Assembly: GCA_022577435.1 (NCBI GenBank)
Contig: JAKOON010000088.1
Coordinates: forward strand, 874,001-938,000
Reading direction: 5' to 3'
From: Embiotoca jacksoni
Taxonomy: Eukaryota; Chordata; Actinopteri; Embiotocidae
DNA: 64,000 nt
Each line of letters begins with the position of its first letter. Positions within the stretch are counted from its first letter, which is position 1. The translations under genes and the position numbers were made by a program. Below the pieces are notes generated by a model, which made no database searches, was not told the DNA's origin, and saw only the letters and a program-made list of their open reading frames with translations. This document shows positions 14,901 to 29,900 of this stretch, piece by piece.

Positions 14901-17900
14901 GTGTTTTTCCTTTTATGTCAGCTTGTGTTCGAGGAAGAGCTGAAACGCATCCCCTATGTGTAATTTAGTTCAACTTAGGAGTCTCTGTTTGTTGCACTCA
15001 GAATTTGCTTCCAGGCAAGAACAAACAAGTTAACACCAGCGTGACACAGCCGCTAACTAACAAACTCTCAAGCACATTTAGCCGCCTGAGCTGTCATTAA
15101 ATTAGACTGATTCACAATTACTGAACAAAAATGTGCAGCATAATACCACCACCAACAGAACAGTCAGGCTGAAATGTGCTGCAACACCTTTGAAAATGTA
15201 TATTTACGGGCATTCGGCATTGTACTTAAATAACTCATGTCTGGACTCATTGTCCAGGACCTTTATGCAGCACTGCATCTACATAGCCACCAGAAGAACA
15301 CGGACTTTAGCAGAGACTCAGCGGGGTCACTCCTTGCATCTCTCGGCGCGTCCATTGCCTCTTGTTCTCTCCGTGTTGCAGTGCATGAAAGGAGAGAGAG
15401 AAGGCGAGGTAGCAAGATATGCAACACGGTAACAGTGGCCCCTGTGGTGCACAACAAGGTTTATACGCCTCTGCCTTGTCTCGTAAGCATCACTCTGCCA
15501 TTGCCCTGGGGCAGAGTGCTCGCTGACACCTGTGTGCCGCCCGCGCTTCTCAGTGGCATGTCATTCACCCTCTCTCATGTTGACACTGGGACTCTCTGCT
15601 GCTGCCTGTAGACATGTCAGCATCTTCCTCTTCTCTTTATCTCCCTCTCTCTCCCTCTCACTCGCTCTCTGGGTGGGATTTTTCCTCATCTGAATATGAA
15701 AGGAATAAAAAGTGACTTTGGCCCTGCTTAGCAGTACATGATATTTCATTATGCATAATTGACTCTTTGACTTTGCCTACTCCTTGACTCTTAAATATAC
15801 AATTTATTTACCTTCTCTGGTCCCTGAAAGTGTCAGTGTGTCAGTCAACTGATAACTCACGCCACTTTCATTATCACATTATTAGTGTTTTTTTTTGCTC
15901 ATGTAGCTGGTCAGTCATTCCACTCTGACCTTTCATGTGCCCACACTCAATATTTCAGTTTGTTTCTTCTTAAGTCTGTCCTCCCATCTATCTACCCATC
16001 ATGATCTACTGTATATACTAACCTTTCTGTCACACTCGTATGTCTACATGCGGGTACACCTTTATACTAATCTGCACACTTCAGACACCTTCACACCCCC
16101 GTTGGCATTTCTCGCCAGCTTACAACCCTGAGGCACAGCCACTTTGTAGGGAGGTGATAACATGTCAGCTCTGCCTCTTCCCTGGCAATTACACCATGCA
16201 GCTCGGTGCAGCAGCTCCACGCAGTCTTTCATACCCCAGTCACATTCAGCAGACCTGAGAAAAACCTATGAATAGGTCTGCACAGGTTATCCAGCACTGC
16301 TCCAGAACGGAGTTTTGCCAAAGCTGCATCCACCAAAGCTTAACAGAAATGTATGGCTGGTACAATCCTGTCACACACAGATAGTCCACCTTTCTCCACC
16401 GGGGAAAAACACTTGTTTGACTTCAGAATTATAATGCCTGCATGTGGACAAATTTGAAATTTCAATATTACAGAAATTGACTTAAATAAACAAGTGAAAT
16501 AGAATGTAAAGGGAAAAAAACATTCTGTTTGAGTGAGATGGGCATTGTGGCTTGCACTATGTGTTGTGTTTTGTTTTGATTTCTGACAATTGTTTGTTTG
16601 TTTTTTGGTGAACGAAATGTACCAATAAACGGCACCGATGCAGTTTCTATGAGTTTGGTGAACCGCTGTGGAACTAAATCACACATGAAAAGTAAAAGAG
16701 GATATGATGACATGAAAATATCCTTACCTGAGGCCCTTTGCCTTTTGCCAGATAAATTTAGGATTTCAATGGCTGCAGCTGTGTGTGGTCTGGTGGGGAT
16801 TTTGAAAGTGATTGTGTCACTTACTTTGATTACTCTGCCATAAAGCTCACCTGAGGTGATTGGTGCTTGCCTCCACTTCAGTTCAACTCCACACTAATAC
16901 CCAAATTTGTTATTTTCTTACAGGTTTAGTAGAAAAATCAGCTTTAGGCCTCACGAATGCTAAATATGAGGTTGATGCTTGCTGGCTTTCACATAAAATG
17001 ATGAACACAAAGTCTGCTGCCTCAGTTTTTATGATGGCAATTTGCATATACTCCAGAATGTTATGAAGAGTGATCAGATGAATTGCAAAGTCCCTCTTTG
17101 CCATGAAAATGAACTTAATCCCCCAAAAAAACATTTCCACTGCATTTCAGCCCTGCCACAAAAGGATCAGCTGACATCATGTCAGTGATTCTCACGTTAA
17201 CACAGGTGAGAGTGTTGACGAGGACAAGAGGAAGATCACTCAGTCATGCTGATTGAGTTAGAATAACAGACTGGAAGCTTTAAAAGGAGGGTGGTGCTTG
17301 AAATCATTGTTCTTCCTCTGTTAACCATGGTTACCTGTAAGGAAACACGTGCAGTCATCATTGCTTTGCACAAAAAGGGCTTCACAGGCAAGGATATTGC
17401 TGCTAGTAAGATTGCACCTAAATCAACCATTTATCGGATCATCAAGAACTTCAAAGAGAGAGGTTCAATTGTTGTGATGAAGGCTTCAGGGCACCCAAGA
17501 AAGTCCAGCAAGCGCCAAGACCGTCTCCTAAAATTGATTCAGCTGCGGCATCGGGGCACCACCAGTGCAGAGCTTGCTCATCAATGGCAGCAGGCAGGTG
17601 TGAGTGCATCTGCACGCACAGTGAGGCGAAGACTTTTGGAGGATGGCCTGGTGTCAAGAAGGGCTGCAAAGAAGCCACTTCTCTCCAGGAAAAACATGAG
17701 GGACAGACTGATATTCTGCAAAAGGTACAGGGATTGGACTGCTGAGGACTGGGGTAAAGTCATTTTCTCTGATGAATCCCCTTTCCGATTGTTTGGGGCA
17801 TCCGGAAAAAAGGTTGCAGTGAGCTAAAGATTTGTCACAATGCAGCATCACCTAGGAACGTTGGTGGCGCAGTGGTTAGCACTGTTGCCTCAGTAAAAAG

Positions 17901-20900
17901 TTTGGGAGTTCGATTCCCCCTTCTTTAATGACTTTTTTTTTTTTTTAAATCATGAAATGTTTAAATTTCATCCAAATTATGAAAAAAAAGTTTTATATCA
18001 TATTTTGGATGACATGCCACGGGCACACCGATCGATGAAAACAAATTCTTATGATAACTTTTAATTCCAAACATGTTAAGAGGGCACAGACTCAATTTCA
18101 AGTCGGCCCGACAAAATCCCGAGGAGGAGTTCGTTAAAGTACAACGTGCGAATCGCCAAAAATGGCGACTAAATTCAAAATGGCGGACTTCCTGTCGAGG
18201 TGACGTAATGGTCAAGGTCACTTTTTCGTGCGTCTAGGTGTGATACACGTGTCCACCGGATTTCGTGCATGTAGGTAAATGTGGCCGCCGGGGCTTCTCT
18301 TTAGGGGGCGCTAGCGAGCCATTTGGCCACGCCCACTCGCGACTCCACTAGAATACGAAATCTTTCGCCGGGAGAGATGTGTGTAAAAACTTTAATGAGT
18401 TTTTGAATTTGATAAAGCCTCCAAATAGTCAATTTATCTTTTAGGAGAAAAATAATAATAATTGCTTGAATAACAATAGGGTTTTCGCACCTTCGGTGCT
18501 CGGGCCCTAATAACTTGATCGAAATGACCCTGCAGCAGCCAGTAAAGAAAAGGCCTTTTGTGCTGCAGCCAGTACAACAGTCACTTCACCTTTTGACCTT
18601 TAGTCTGATATCAATAAACATATGCCAGTTGCAAGTGCTCTGTAACCTGCAAAATACACAAAGTTTCTGTGTGAGACTTGTATCAGTCTCAGTCGTGGCT
18701 GCTGAAAAGTGTCTCATCTGTCCAGTGACATCCTCATTTCTGTCCTGATAATCTCCACGACACACATAGATTGCTGAAAAATGCATTAGAAGGGAAGGCA
18801 CGTACGTTCAGAACAACCATCCTGGTAGCCTCGATTCAAATGAATGGCACAATTACTGTACATGGCTGATTTAGAGTCACATTTTGGGCTGCGCTGCACC
18901 TCATTGTGCTCACATTGTTCAAGGGCTTGACTCTATGTTTTTGTCAGCCTGTTCCTGAGCCAAACAGGTAATCTACTTATTCGAAGGCCACATTAATAAA
19001 TTGGTTCCCATCACTGTGGATCATGGCGTGGCTTCATGCTCCTGGATGCCGCAGAGGAAGCAATTATTCAATGACACCCCAGTAGTACACCCAGAGGGAA
19101 ATTGAACAGAAGTCATTTAGTATTATCCAAACAACAAATTATTCATGTGTCAATAACAGCACTGCATGTTTTTGTAAAAGGCTTTGTGAGCTCATGCAAG
19201 TAAGTCATTATGTTGCAGCATACATTCTAAACTATTATCTCTGAAGATGGTTATGTTGTATCATCCTCTATACTAGAGAATGGCTCCCATTTTCCAGATT
19301 TATTCTCAATCTGAGATGTCCTTGGAGATTGTTTGTCTCCAGAGACAGTAACTGTAGCCACTCGGATGGATAGACGGACATTTTTTACTCTTTGTCCTTC
19401 AAGAATGTGCTATTTGCACCTTTGTTCGTCTAGAAAACTTTTGAGAGAGGTAAGCACATATTCCATAGTGGCTGTTATACCTGCAAAGTGTCTGAAAGGT
19501 TTCTGGGTGTGTTGTTTTACTCCAATGAGCAGCAACGACAGTGTCATTGACTGTCTCAAAACCTGCGTATCCTTTCAGCAGATACACTGCTCCGTTTCTG
19601 TGTGACTGAATTTCTTCTTGCTCTCTGTCTTCACCATGATAAATTGCTTCGATCTTCCTTGTGGAACCTCTCCCAATTGCTATCCTATAAAGGAAAGTTG
19701 CTCTATAAAATAAAAGTAAACCCTGAAGAGAAATTGCATGGGGCAGCAGAGGACCGCAGGCCCGTGCCAACAAGGAAGACAACCATGGCTGAAGTACCCT
19801 TGAGCAAGGTGCCTAACCCCCATCTCCTCCTTGTGTACAGCTACAGTAGCCCACTGCTCCGGTTGTGTGTCTGTGTGTTAATTTCTCACAGATTAAATGA
19901 CAATGTCAAATTCCTGTGTAAAACAAAAACCTAGTGTGTGTAACATTGGCAAACACAATGATTATTCCTCTTAAATTATTTGTTCTTTGGACAGTTTTAT
20001 TATGTTGTTGAAGAAGCTGAGAGGTCAGCAAAGGTGAGAGAAATGAAAGCCCTCACCAGCATGCTATTAACAGACTTAAACACTCGATGTTTATAACTCA
20101 GACTGCCAAGATAGTCTCTCCCCTGTAACTTTGACATCTCTGTATAATAGACTGCAACAGTCACAGATTACGGCGTGAGTATTACTCCCACAACACTGAC
20201 ACACATTTCTTTGCACTGCTGTGAATAATAGACCAACTTTGACTGAAAATCACAATAGAAAGCACACCACCACGCATGCACACACCTCATTCGCAGAGAT
20301 GAGAAGAACAAACGAGAAGGCAGTAACAGTATCACAAGAGGGTTTCGCAGCGAGCTGACATTATCACCTTAAATCTTCCCTCACCGACACAGCACCAAGA
20401 CATGGGTTCCCTGCCGTTTATGGCCGCTTGTAATTTCTGTGGAGAGTGGTGACAATCATACAGTATCTGCTGGATGTGATTGCACACGTGTGTGCCCTAT
20501 AGTCAAGGGCAAATATTAGCTGTTACAAGTTGTAACTTGCCAAGGAAAACATATTTCAGTCTGCTCACATAACAAGTTACACTCACCATGAAATATTTTT
20601 GTTTGTTTGTTATTTGTTTGTGCTTTTTTTTCCAGTTTTTCTTTCTTTTCTATGTTTAAGCAGCTCAAACATGCTTCAATCAGACCAGCCACACAGCAGA
20701 GAAACTTCCACTTGACTCTCCGCTTGTCTCTTCAGTGGCATTCTAGTGGTCACGACTGTCACAACCCTGGGTCGATACACTGCTCAAAGTCTGCAACCAT
20801 AGTTGAGAGTTGAAGCAAAGACTGAGCAAAAAAATGAGAGCTTTGCTTCATAGCTGCACTCTCTTCTTCACTGCCCCTGCTGCCCATGCACTTAACCCGT

Positions 20901-23900
20901 ATTCAGTCTTCTGAGTGTTCTTATGTTCACTACTAAGTTATTATTGGATATGTGGGGCGATTTGGCAACCCTCCAAGCAGTTCTGCATTATTTATTTATA
21001 AGTTATATTTTTTCCCAAACTGCATTGTGCTTCCTTAGAGAAAAATCATGTACTTATTCATATACCAGGGAGGAAAAAAATAATGTGTTGTGTTGTTATC
21101 AGGAGACTGATAGAATTTCAAGTTAACGCACAAAAGCAGTAACAGCAAAACAAAATAATTGGAACAATGAGTGACTGTTGTTAAACAGTTTCAGATGTTA
21201 TAAATTATTGTTCTGTCTTTTCTTTTCCAAGATGATTTAAAAAGAAAACCGTTAGTCATGTTCTTTGACAAAAAAGAAAGATGTGTCATTCAAACTGTGA
21301 ATTCATAAGAGAAGGCAGGAGGAACAATAATATTGCAAATAAGTATGAAATAGAAATGTGGGGGGGGGGGGGAAAATCGATATACAGTGCAGTGCAAACA
21401 TTTTAGGCACTAAAAGTAAAGTGAAGATGCTTTCAAAAATAATACCATGAATATGTTGTATTTATTCATTAACTTCATACAAAGTTAAATAATCAGGATA
21501 AACTTTGACTTTAAAACAGCACCAGTTCTCTTCGGTACACTTGCCAACAGGTTTACAAATTATTTGGCAGATAGTTTGTTTGAAAATTCTGGCAGAGGCT
21601 TCACACTCACCGGTGGGCAAAACCAATTATATGAATTATTTCCAAAAGGTTATCGTTTTAAAGCAATCACACAATCACAGTAATTAATGCCTTTCTCTGT
21701 AGTCTGATAGCACTTTACTCATAATGCCTTAAATCATTTGTCTCTCTTTGTATTCCTGTGATACTGGAATATCGGCCACTATGTCAGGTCATGCTGTTTG
21801 GCTCATGATTTGTGTTGAATGTCTTTCCAGGTTTCCTCCAGTAAGTGAGCTGGCGCCATTCGGCACTCCCGTGGGCACAATTCTAGCCGCTGCCATCAAT
21901 CAAACCATCTTCTACTCCATCGTTGCAGGAAATGAACTCGGTATGGGCTATAGATAATATAGCGTGCAGTCAATTAACCTTTTTCTGTTTTTTATATATT
22001 ATTATACAAGATATTTTGTTTCCAAACACTCCCTGCCAAACACTTTCTCTTAAATTATGATAAAGGCTTTGTGTTTGAAGAACAAAGCTCTCTTATCTTT
22101 AAGTACAGAAGCTTTTCTAACAGTGTGTCAACTTCTTCAGCTGCAAAAATTTTACCAACATGAAAATGAGATTCAGATTTTCAAACACTGAACAAAAATC
22201 CCATTTTAGCCATAGGGACTGTTTGTCTAGAAGTCTTGTTTTTCTGTAGAAGTGGAGCTGACAGTTTTGGCCTATTTGCAAGCTGTAGACGTTTTTTCGC
22301 ACTTGTTGGCAAAGTCTGAAGAGCATAATTACAACCACGGAGAGAGAGAACACCAGACAGGTGTGAGGTTGACCCAAGTTATTCAGCCAAAAGCTGGACA
22401 GAGTGTAGAGGAAAGCTGTCAGTCAGTCGCTCCTGCTCCACGTGTACGTCAAGAGCTCCTGCAATGATCCGCTTGCGTGTCCCTGGAAAACAGGAGCTAG
22501 AGTCAGTCCGGAAATCACTAAAATAAGACATTTATCCCCGGGTCTCTGGCAGTAATATCTTCAAGAAAAGAGTTGAAGGATGCCAATGAAAGAATAATAC
22601 AATTAGCTGGAGGTCTTTCTCTGATGTTTCCTGTCAGTGATCCAACAATGATTCAAGTGTAAAAAAAAAGCTTAGTTCATAATTTAAGCAGCTCTATTGA
22701 TATTGATAGTGAGATTTCCCTATTGTCTAGTGACTCTCTTTTCCCCCAGCGCTGCCAGTCACCACAGAGTATTATATTGATTTTTTTTTTCTGTAGTTAA
22801 TGTGAAGACTTCAAGCTGTTTCGGTATCTTGAGAATTAAACTTGAACTTGTTACAGGTTCTGTGTTATCGTGCTATACTATTTTAATAAAGGCCTATTGA
22901 TCTCTACACTTGGTTAACAATTGACCTTGAAGAGAAGAGATCCAGGGTAGGAGTGCAAATTAATTCTATTGTTAAACCTGCCGTGACATTTAAACAATAT
23001 TCAGCAAGACATGTGAAGTACTATGAGTGCAAACAAAACCAAGTGGTACACAGTAGCTCTGATCGTAACACTACGCCATTAGAAAATAACTCAACTACGC
23101 CACTATCGAGTGTTTCCATTCACTCTGTAACCTCGTCTTTTTTCCAGATATTCATGCACTCTACTTTTGTGTTGTTCCAGGTCATTTCCAGGTGAACAAC
23201 AAGACCGGCGTCATCTTCACAGCTCAACCTCTGGATTATGAAAATGTGACCAGCTATGTCCTCAGGGTCCAGGCAGACTCGATGTTGGTTGTCATGTCCA
23301 ACCTGCGTGTGCCTTCTAAAAGTAAGACATATCTGCCAATATGTGGGTGAATGTTTTGTTGTGTTGCTTTCAGGTTTCAGAGGATTCCTGGTATTGCATT
23401 CGTACTGAATCATAAACCCTGAGTCTGACCGATTATTGTTGAATACAATTGTATAAATTCTATCACAGCCTGTTTTTGTCCTTTATGTTTTCACATTTAC
23501 TGCAGTACAGCTATTTTGCATTACACATTTGTATGTGTGCATTATTAAATGCTCAATTCGGCCTTGCAAGGGATGTACTGAAGAAAAATGTCACGAAATA
23601 TTAATCGTGCTCTCTTGCTGGACTAACATAGGCATGCATCAGTAGCTTCAGATGTGCTTTTAAATGCAGCAAACAATACAGCATACCAAAGAAGTTCCGT
23701 TTATTACACCATTATTGTACCGTTTTTCAAATGCATTTGTGCTACCGACACTTTTAGTGCTGCCATTTTGGATCAAAACAAGAAAAAACATTCTTCCATC
23801 ATGTGTATAGTTCTATTTCTATGCTTTTATGCTTTCTATACTGCTCTAATCCATTTGTGTAGATGCTGCAGGATGTGATTGGTTATTCAATTTAAAATGC

Positions 23901-26900
23901 CATTCAACCTATCGATATATTCGACTCTGATCTTTCAGTCATGGTGATTATTAATAGAACTAAAATAATATTATTTATCCCAGCTTCAATGCAGCATGGC
24001 AGTCCAACAGTTTCATGAATTGTTAAAAACTTTAAGTCCCAATATGACCCAAGTGTCTAACGATGAAAAAATAGCCCATTTGTTTTGATTTAGGCGGACC
24101 GCCCCCAAAACGAGGGTGGGTGACAATGCATTAATCATGACAAATTCTTGGTTAATGGAACTCCCGTGTGTTCTCATTCTTAATGCCTCAGCATGCTTGA
24201 AACAAACTGGACTCTACGATGTGCTGGTTGACAACATGAACAAAAACCTGATTTCACAGCTTTTTCCTTTTGCATCGCATTGCCTCATCGATCTCACATG
24301 AAGAAGAGTATTTCAGGATCACTTTGCCTGCTTTCAGAGAGTCTCTTCTCAAAGGCGTTCATAGTTTTGTACACAAGACAGGGACATAGGTAGGTGAACT
24401 GAGTTTGAGAGAGAAGGGGATTTCACATGTCATTGACCATTACATTTATTTATAGGGCACCAAATCACAACCTAATCTCAGGGATCTTAACATAGTATTA
24501 TGGAGAGAAACCCAGCAAATCCCACAAGTGAGTGGGAAGACAGTGGGAAGGAAAAAACGTCTTTTTAGCCATGCATGAGAAACCCCCGACAGAACCAGGT
24601 TTAGAGGCTGGCGGCCATCTGCCTCCACAGGTTGCGGTGACGGGTGAGCAACTCTAAAAGCACTTTGTTTTAGGCATGCTGTGATCTTGGACGGCGCTTT
24701 AAGGCTGTTTCCATTTGGCTACTTCAATCCGGACATATGTGAACTGGCCGTGATCTGACCACAAGTGGCCAGCAAAAGTACAGGTGGAAACATACTCAGG
24801 AAGCATTGAGCTCTGATCTGTTCAGGCCACATTCTGATGGCCACACTCACGTTGGAGTATCATTAGGCTTGTTGATGGCCAGTTTACTGACATACAAGTT
24901 CTCCTTATGATGAAGGATGAAGTGCTAACAACAAATGGGGTTCAATAAATAATCAATGATCTTCTCTACTTACGCACACATACAGATGACAGTAATTCTA
25001 AGTAGACAGGCACACAAAAGCACACACCATTTATTTGCTAAATATAAAGTAGAGGACTCTTGGTCATTCAAAGTAAAGAGCTTCCCTGTCATCTATAGGC
25101 ACAGATCCTGTGTGGGCCGGGTGTAAAGAAACTGTTTCTTCTCTTACTTGTATTATTGTAATGCAGATCAGGACTCCACGATGAAGAACATCTTCCCTCT
25201 TATTAATGCATTTTTATTGAGTTTTAATCATCAGCGCATTACTGGACTGATTTGTCTGCTAGATTATTTTAGTCCTTTTAGGACACTCAGTCAGACACTG
25301 TATATGTATGCACATGATCAATATGCACACATGCATGCATACAGACATTAATATGTACGTGCACACATATGATAGTCCAGAAAAAGACAAGATTTAATTA
25401 AATGATTTGTAAACGATAGTGCACACACTCAGACCCAGTCTCCATTAGAAACCATCCCTCATCTTAATGGGCCTCATTCTTTCATGCATGCTGAGAAGTA
25501 TGTGTGAGAGCAAGAGTGGAGAATGGGAGAGACTGTATTTCTGTTTTTATGTCGTGATACTCCAAGGATAGAACGTGGACACTTTCTTCAAAGAGAGCGA
25601 GGAGGGAGACACTCTGCAGACCTCTTCCCCATCCCCTCGAGTCCTCCCTCAGTGCCTCACACTATAGCTTCTGTGCCTGTAATTTGATGTGCTGTGTTTG
25701 GTTTGTCCCATTCCCCCGGTGCATCCTTAGCTCCAAATGCCACATGATTTTATATTTTTGTATCCCAGCAGAAGAAAAATGGTCCTTGACACTGCATGTT
25801 TTTTACCTAAACTGCAGCGTTGGAAGGATTTGGGGCCGCAAATATTTCTGCTGCACATTGCATTGGTGCAACTGTGACAAATTAGGGGATGAATGTTTAC
25901 ACTCAGTGTATTGTGTGTGTTCTTTTTAAAGGGACAGAATGGTTATTTCAGAAGCCTTACAAAAAGGAGTTAACCAGCAGATTTAGTGTTTAAATGCCAC
26001 ATATTCTGCCTCATTGCCTTTCACGGTGTTTCCTCTAACTCCTAACTCCAGGGAAACTATTGCAGTTTGATTATTGGATGCTCTTCAAATTATTATTCCC
26101 AATAATGTGCAAAATGCAAGCCTGTCAAACTTTCAGAGCCTTTTATTGATGGCATTGTCATGCACCAAGTTGAGGGGAAAGCAAACTTCTCCACAGTAAT
26201 GATTCAATGTGGACCTCACTTAAAAATAATGGCTTCGAAGGTGAGGTTTCATCATCAGTTTTATGAGGATTTAACAGAGCCATATTCCACTCAGAGTGAG
26301 AGTGTTGTGATTGGTCGATAAGCAGAATGCAGACTGGCTGAGTTGTTTTCCTGATCTACTTGTGGGGGCAATGAGAGAGAAGTCATCAACAGACTTCACT
26401 CAGTTTTTTTGCAGAATATTTGCTGTAATCAAAACAGAATTAACCTCCTCATTATTTACTCAAAGTTGTCAGCTTCACCGAAATAGCTCCTCACGCTGTT
26501 TGATTTGATAGGATTGAGTTCAGAGGAAGAAAACATGTTTATCTTTGCAGCCTGCAATTACAAATCCACTTCAAATAGTTATTGCAATGCAGCTGAAAAT
26601 TATTACTAAATGAAGAGGGGGTTTTCCAAACGTCACTATTTACTTTTGGTCAAAACAAAACTAGGAAAAAGAAAAAAAAAGGTTTTCCTGTAGCAACTAT
26701 TGTTGGATCAAATTTCAAAGACTAGGTGAATCTGATTCCTGAATTTCAGAATTTAAAAAAAAATTGATTTCAAATTGGTCAAAGCACCCTTTCTCAGACG
26801 AGAAAAAAAATATAACTATTACTATATTAAAAACTGGTGATGGCCAGCCAATGGAATCTTATTTGAGCAAGCTTTGTTGACACACCGTGATGTTTTCAGC

Positions 26901-29900
26901 AATGAATCACTTTCCAAATTTTCCGGGAAATCATTTGAGGCTGTCTTTTGAAGTTGTGGACTTCTGATGGGACAATTTTGAGGCCAAACCGTGCGACATT
27001 TGATCATCACCAGCTCAGATGACAGAGTGAGATGTGTTTATTCAACAGCTAGTGGCTGTTGATGATATCAAGTTTTTAAGCTTGTATGTCACAGTTCTAC
27101 ATTTGTGAGGGCCTCCAGCAAACCAGGCTCATCAAATGCATGAATAGGTACATTAAAGTGCCAGTCGAAAGCCATATGTTTGTCGGTTACGTATTTACTA
27201 TGCTAGATACTGTACATACGAGATCTGTAATTTTGGTTAACCCTCTGGTGCCATGTGCTTTTTGCAGCTAACACAGCCAAGGTGTTCATTGAGGTGCAGG
27301 ATGAGAATGACCACCATCCCGTCTTCACTAGGAAGCTCTACATAGGCGGCGTGACGGAAGACACCAAGATCTTCAGTTCCGTCCTAAAGATAGTGGTAAG
27401 AAAACATCGGCTCTTTCCTTTGTTTTTGCTGGTTTTTGTATCCGCATACATTGAAACAAGGCTGAAACTGAAACGCTTGATTGTGCTCCCACTTCTTCAA
27501 CACTTACCCTGCAGCCATGGTGGGAGAATTCATCCGATCTGCTCTGTGCAGCACAGTTTGCTCTCTTCCGTTGTCGCTCGCTACATCTCAACATCAGTTT
27601 TGCTCTCCCTGCTGTCTGCCTTGTCCACGAACAGGTGGGATCAGAGTGAACTGAGCGGTGGTAATCCCAGTATGTTCACAGAAGCATGGCTGGCCATCCT
27701 GCCTGATTATCTGCCTGCCCTGTAGAGTCGGCTTCTTTTTTTCATGCTATGTTATATACTGTATGTCCATTTTCTGTGTGCGTGAAAGGAGTGGGTGTCT
27801 GCGCACAATTAGGCTTCTGTTTGTGTATGAAAGCCTCAAAAACAAGCACATGCAATGCCTAGCTTGCAAAAAAAGAGATGCAGTCAATATTAGTGCTGTT
27901 ACATCTGTGTTCTTGCTTATCCCGGCTGTTTTTACAGGCAAATTGTAAGATTAACAGGTGGCACAGATGGCATGGTAATATATCTTCGTACTTACTTCTT
28001 TTAACTACAAATATCTTGGTTGTTTGATAAGTAGCAATCTATAATCCGATTTGTGAGATGTGTGTACTTATGTGCACATCCAAGAAACCTTTTTTACAGC
28101 TGCTGAAATAGAGAAATCTTTTCTCAAGAATTCAAGAAACATTGCTCTGCTCCCAGAATGTTATATTGACAATTCCCCAGAAACATTTCAATCAATAAAA
28201 TATTTTTCTTTGTTGCTGCTGTCTCAAAAACAGGCATACTTTGTGCCCAAAGAAGATCTTAGATGGCAAAAACAAAACGTGTAATAGACATAATGGAAAG
28301 CACAGGTGTGGGAATGATGGCTCAGTTTCATTAAGTGTCTCAATTTGTGCATTTGCCAACATGCACAGATGAAAGACCTCCCCTCAGTGGAACGTAGCCA
28401 TCATTAATGCACCTGTGCTTTCCCTACAATAAGTCAAAATGTCTGCTGTGAAAAAGGCCTATTCAATTTTAGGGTAAAAACTTGGTTTAAAGGTTAGAGG
28501 TAGGCAAGTAATGCCTGGGTGTTGGGTTGGAGTACGTTTCCAGGAAAGGAAACAACAAAGTAAATATGTACCAGCTGAAACCTGAGACAGGGATTGAAAT
28601 TACAGCAGCTGTCAGATAAGGAACTCAAGGAAATAACGGCTTGTTTACCAACGTCAAATTCCCATGTCATCTAAATATGTATAGCCCATTTTGCTCAGAT
28701 GTAGCACTGAAAGGACAGCGTGGGGGGGCTCACAGGCTCAAACCACCTGACCAACCGGGAATCCCTTTTCTGTCAGTCGTTTAACTTGGCGTAGACACAA
28801 AAGAGTAGAATTATGGGTTAAGTGCCATGTATATTTTCTCGGAGGACACTGAACTAAGGTGTGAAGCATTTGTGACTAACTCAATTAGTAACCTGAGCGC
28901 TTCTTTCTCTGAGATACCCATTATAAATCAACATTTGGAAGATTCTGACACTTTCACTTCATGCTGTTATTATTATATTATATTGACTCTTTGCCAGAAA
29001 TAGCGATAGACGCATTATATTGTCACTAGCAGTAGCTTGCAGAGGTTTTTCTATAAGCAGATGACCTTTACAGTACCACAAAGGTTTGCCGACATCTACT
29101 ACCTCTGGTGTGTAAAACATAAGTGGAAATTATTTTATTAAGAGGGCAAAAGAGTGCTGTGTTGAAGAAAAATATGATTACATGATTACACGCTGCTTTG
29201 TGTGGCACTTAATTACTGTCCCCTGATTGATAGGTAGCCAAACGACTGTGAAGTGAATGTCACTTTTCTCCTTCCCTGACTGCCTGGCCCCTTGTTTTAA
29301 ACACCAGAGTAGCTTTTTTTAAGATACTTAAACCTCTCAAAGCATTTTTCAAAGTTTATTCTTTGGTGTTTAGAAGGGTTTTTAATACAAACCATAAAAT
29401 GTCCTCCTGCTGTTCTTATGGCAGCTTAAAAAAACAAGTCTCGCTCACTGACAGTTTTTCACCCCAGTGTCTACAACACTTCTGAATGTTTGCCCTACAT
29501 AAAATGCTGGCACCTATATTTGGTCAATTTTGAGGGTATCTCACTCTGTTGATTTATGCAGTCCTATCATTGGGACCTTGTCCCCCACACCCAACACCCC
29601 CTCCTGTGCCAATAGCTGGAGAAAAAAAGAGATTGCTCCTATTTGTCAGTGTCACTCGCCACAGACAGGCACTCTGAAAATTGATGCCTGCGAGCATGTG
29701 AGCTCAGTGGCCAATCAGAACTTCTGCCTCAGAGGTCGGTGGACACATTTTTTGGTTTTGTCCACTACAAGATAAAGTGTTTTGACAAGCTTCTTGCAAA
29801 CTATTATATTAATAAATTATCTTGTTTTTGAGGATTTGGTTGAAGAGCTGGTATGAGCACTGACTCCAAATAACCCAAAAATCTAAAGTTCATGAAAACA

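Larger units (their letters stand above)
5849..21830 (+). other. pcdh15: pcdh15 16-kb intron
   Basis: This is the largest intron in the window. It holds a (TG)n run at 8944-8973, a (CCTT)n tract at 10768-10866, a TA run near 13481, a Tc1 remnant with SINE-like and Helitron-like pieces (about 16900-18510), a possible LINE/SINE tail near 19730-19940, and a poly-G run near 21359. No other open frame shows protein-like conservation, and the remaining sequence looks like ordinary AT-rich intron. Confidence 0.75.

Noticed and set aside
15133..15611. Two overlapping plus-strand open frames of 99 and 124 residues
   Set aside because: Low-complexity Leu/Ser/Cys/His-rich translations with no motif, inside a pcdh15 intron; treated as chance ORFs.
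16848..16858. Palindrome CACCTGAGGTG as an operator-like site
   Set aside because: It is short and isolated within an intron, so it is expected by chance at this scale.
17860..17925. Possible functional tRNA gene
   Set aside because: A- and B-box-like motifs are present, but the middle does not fold into a proper cloverleaf with an anticodon arm; a SINE fragment is more likely.
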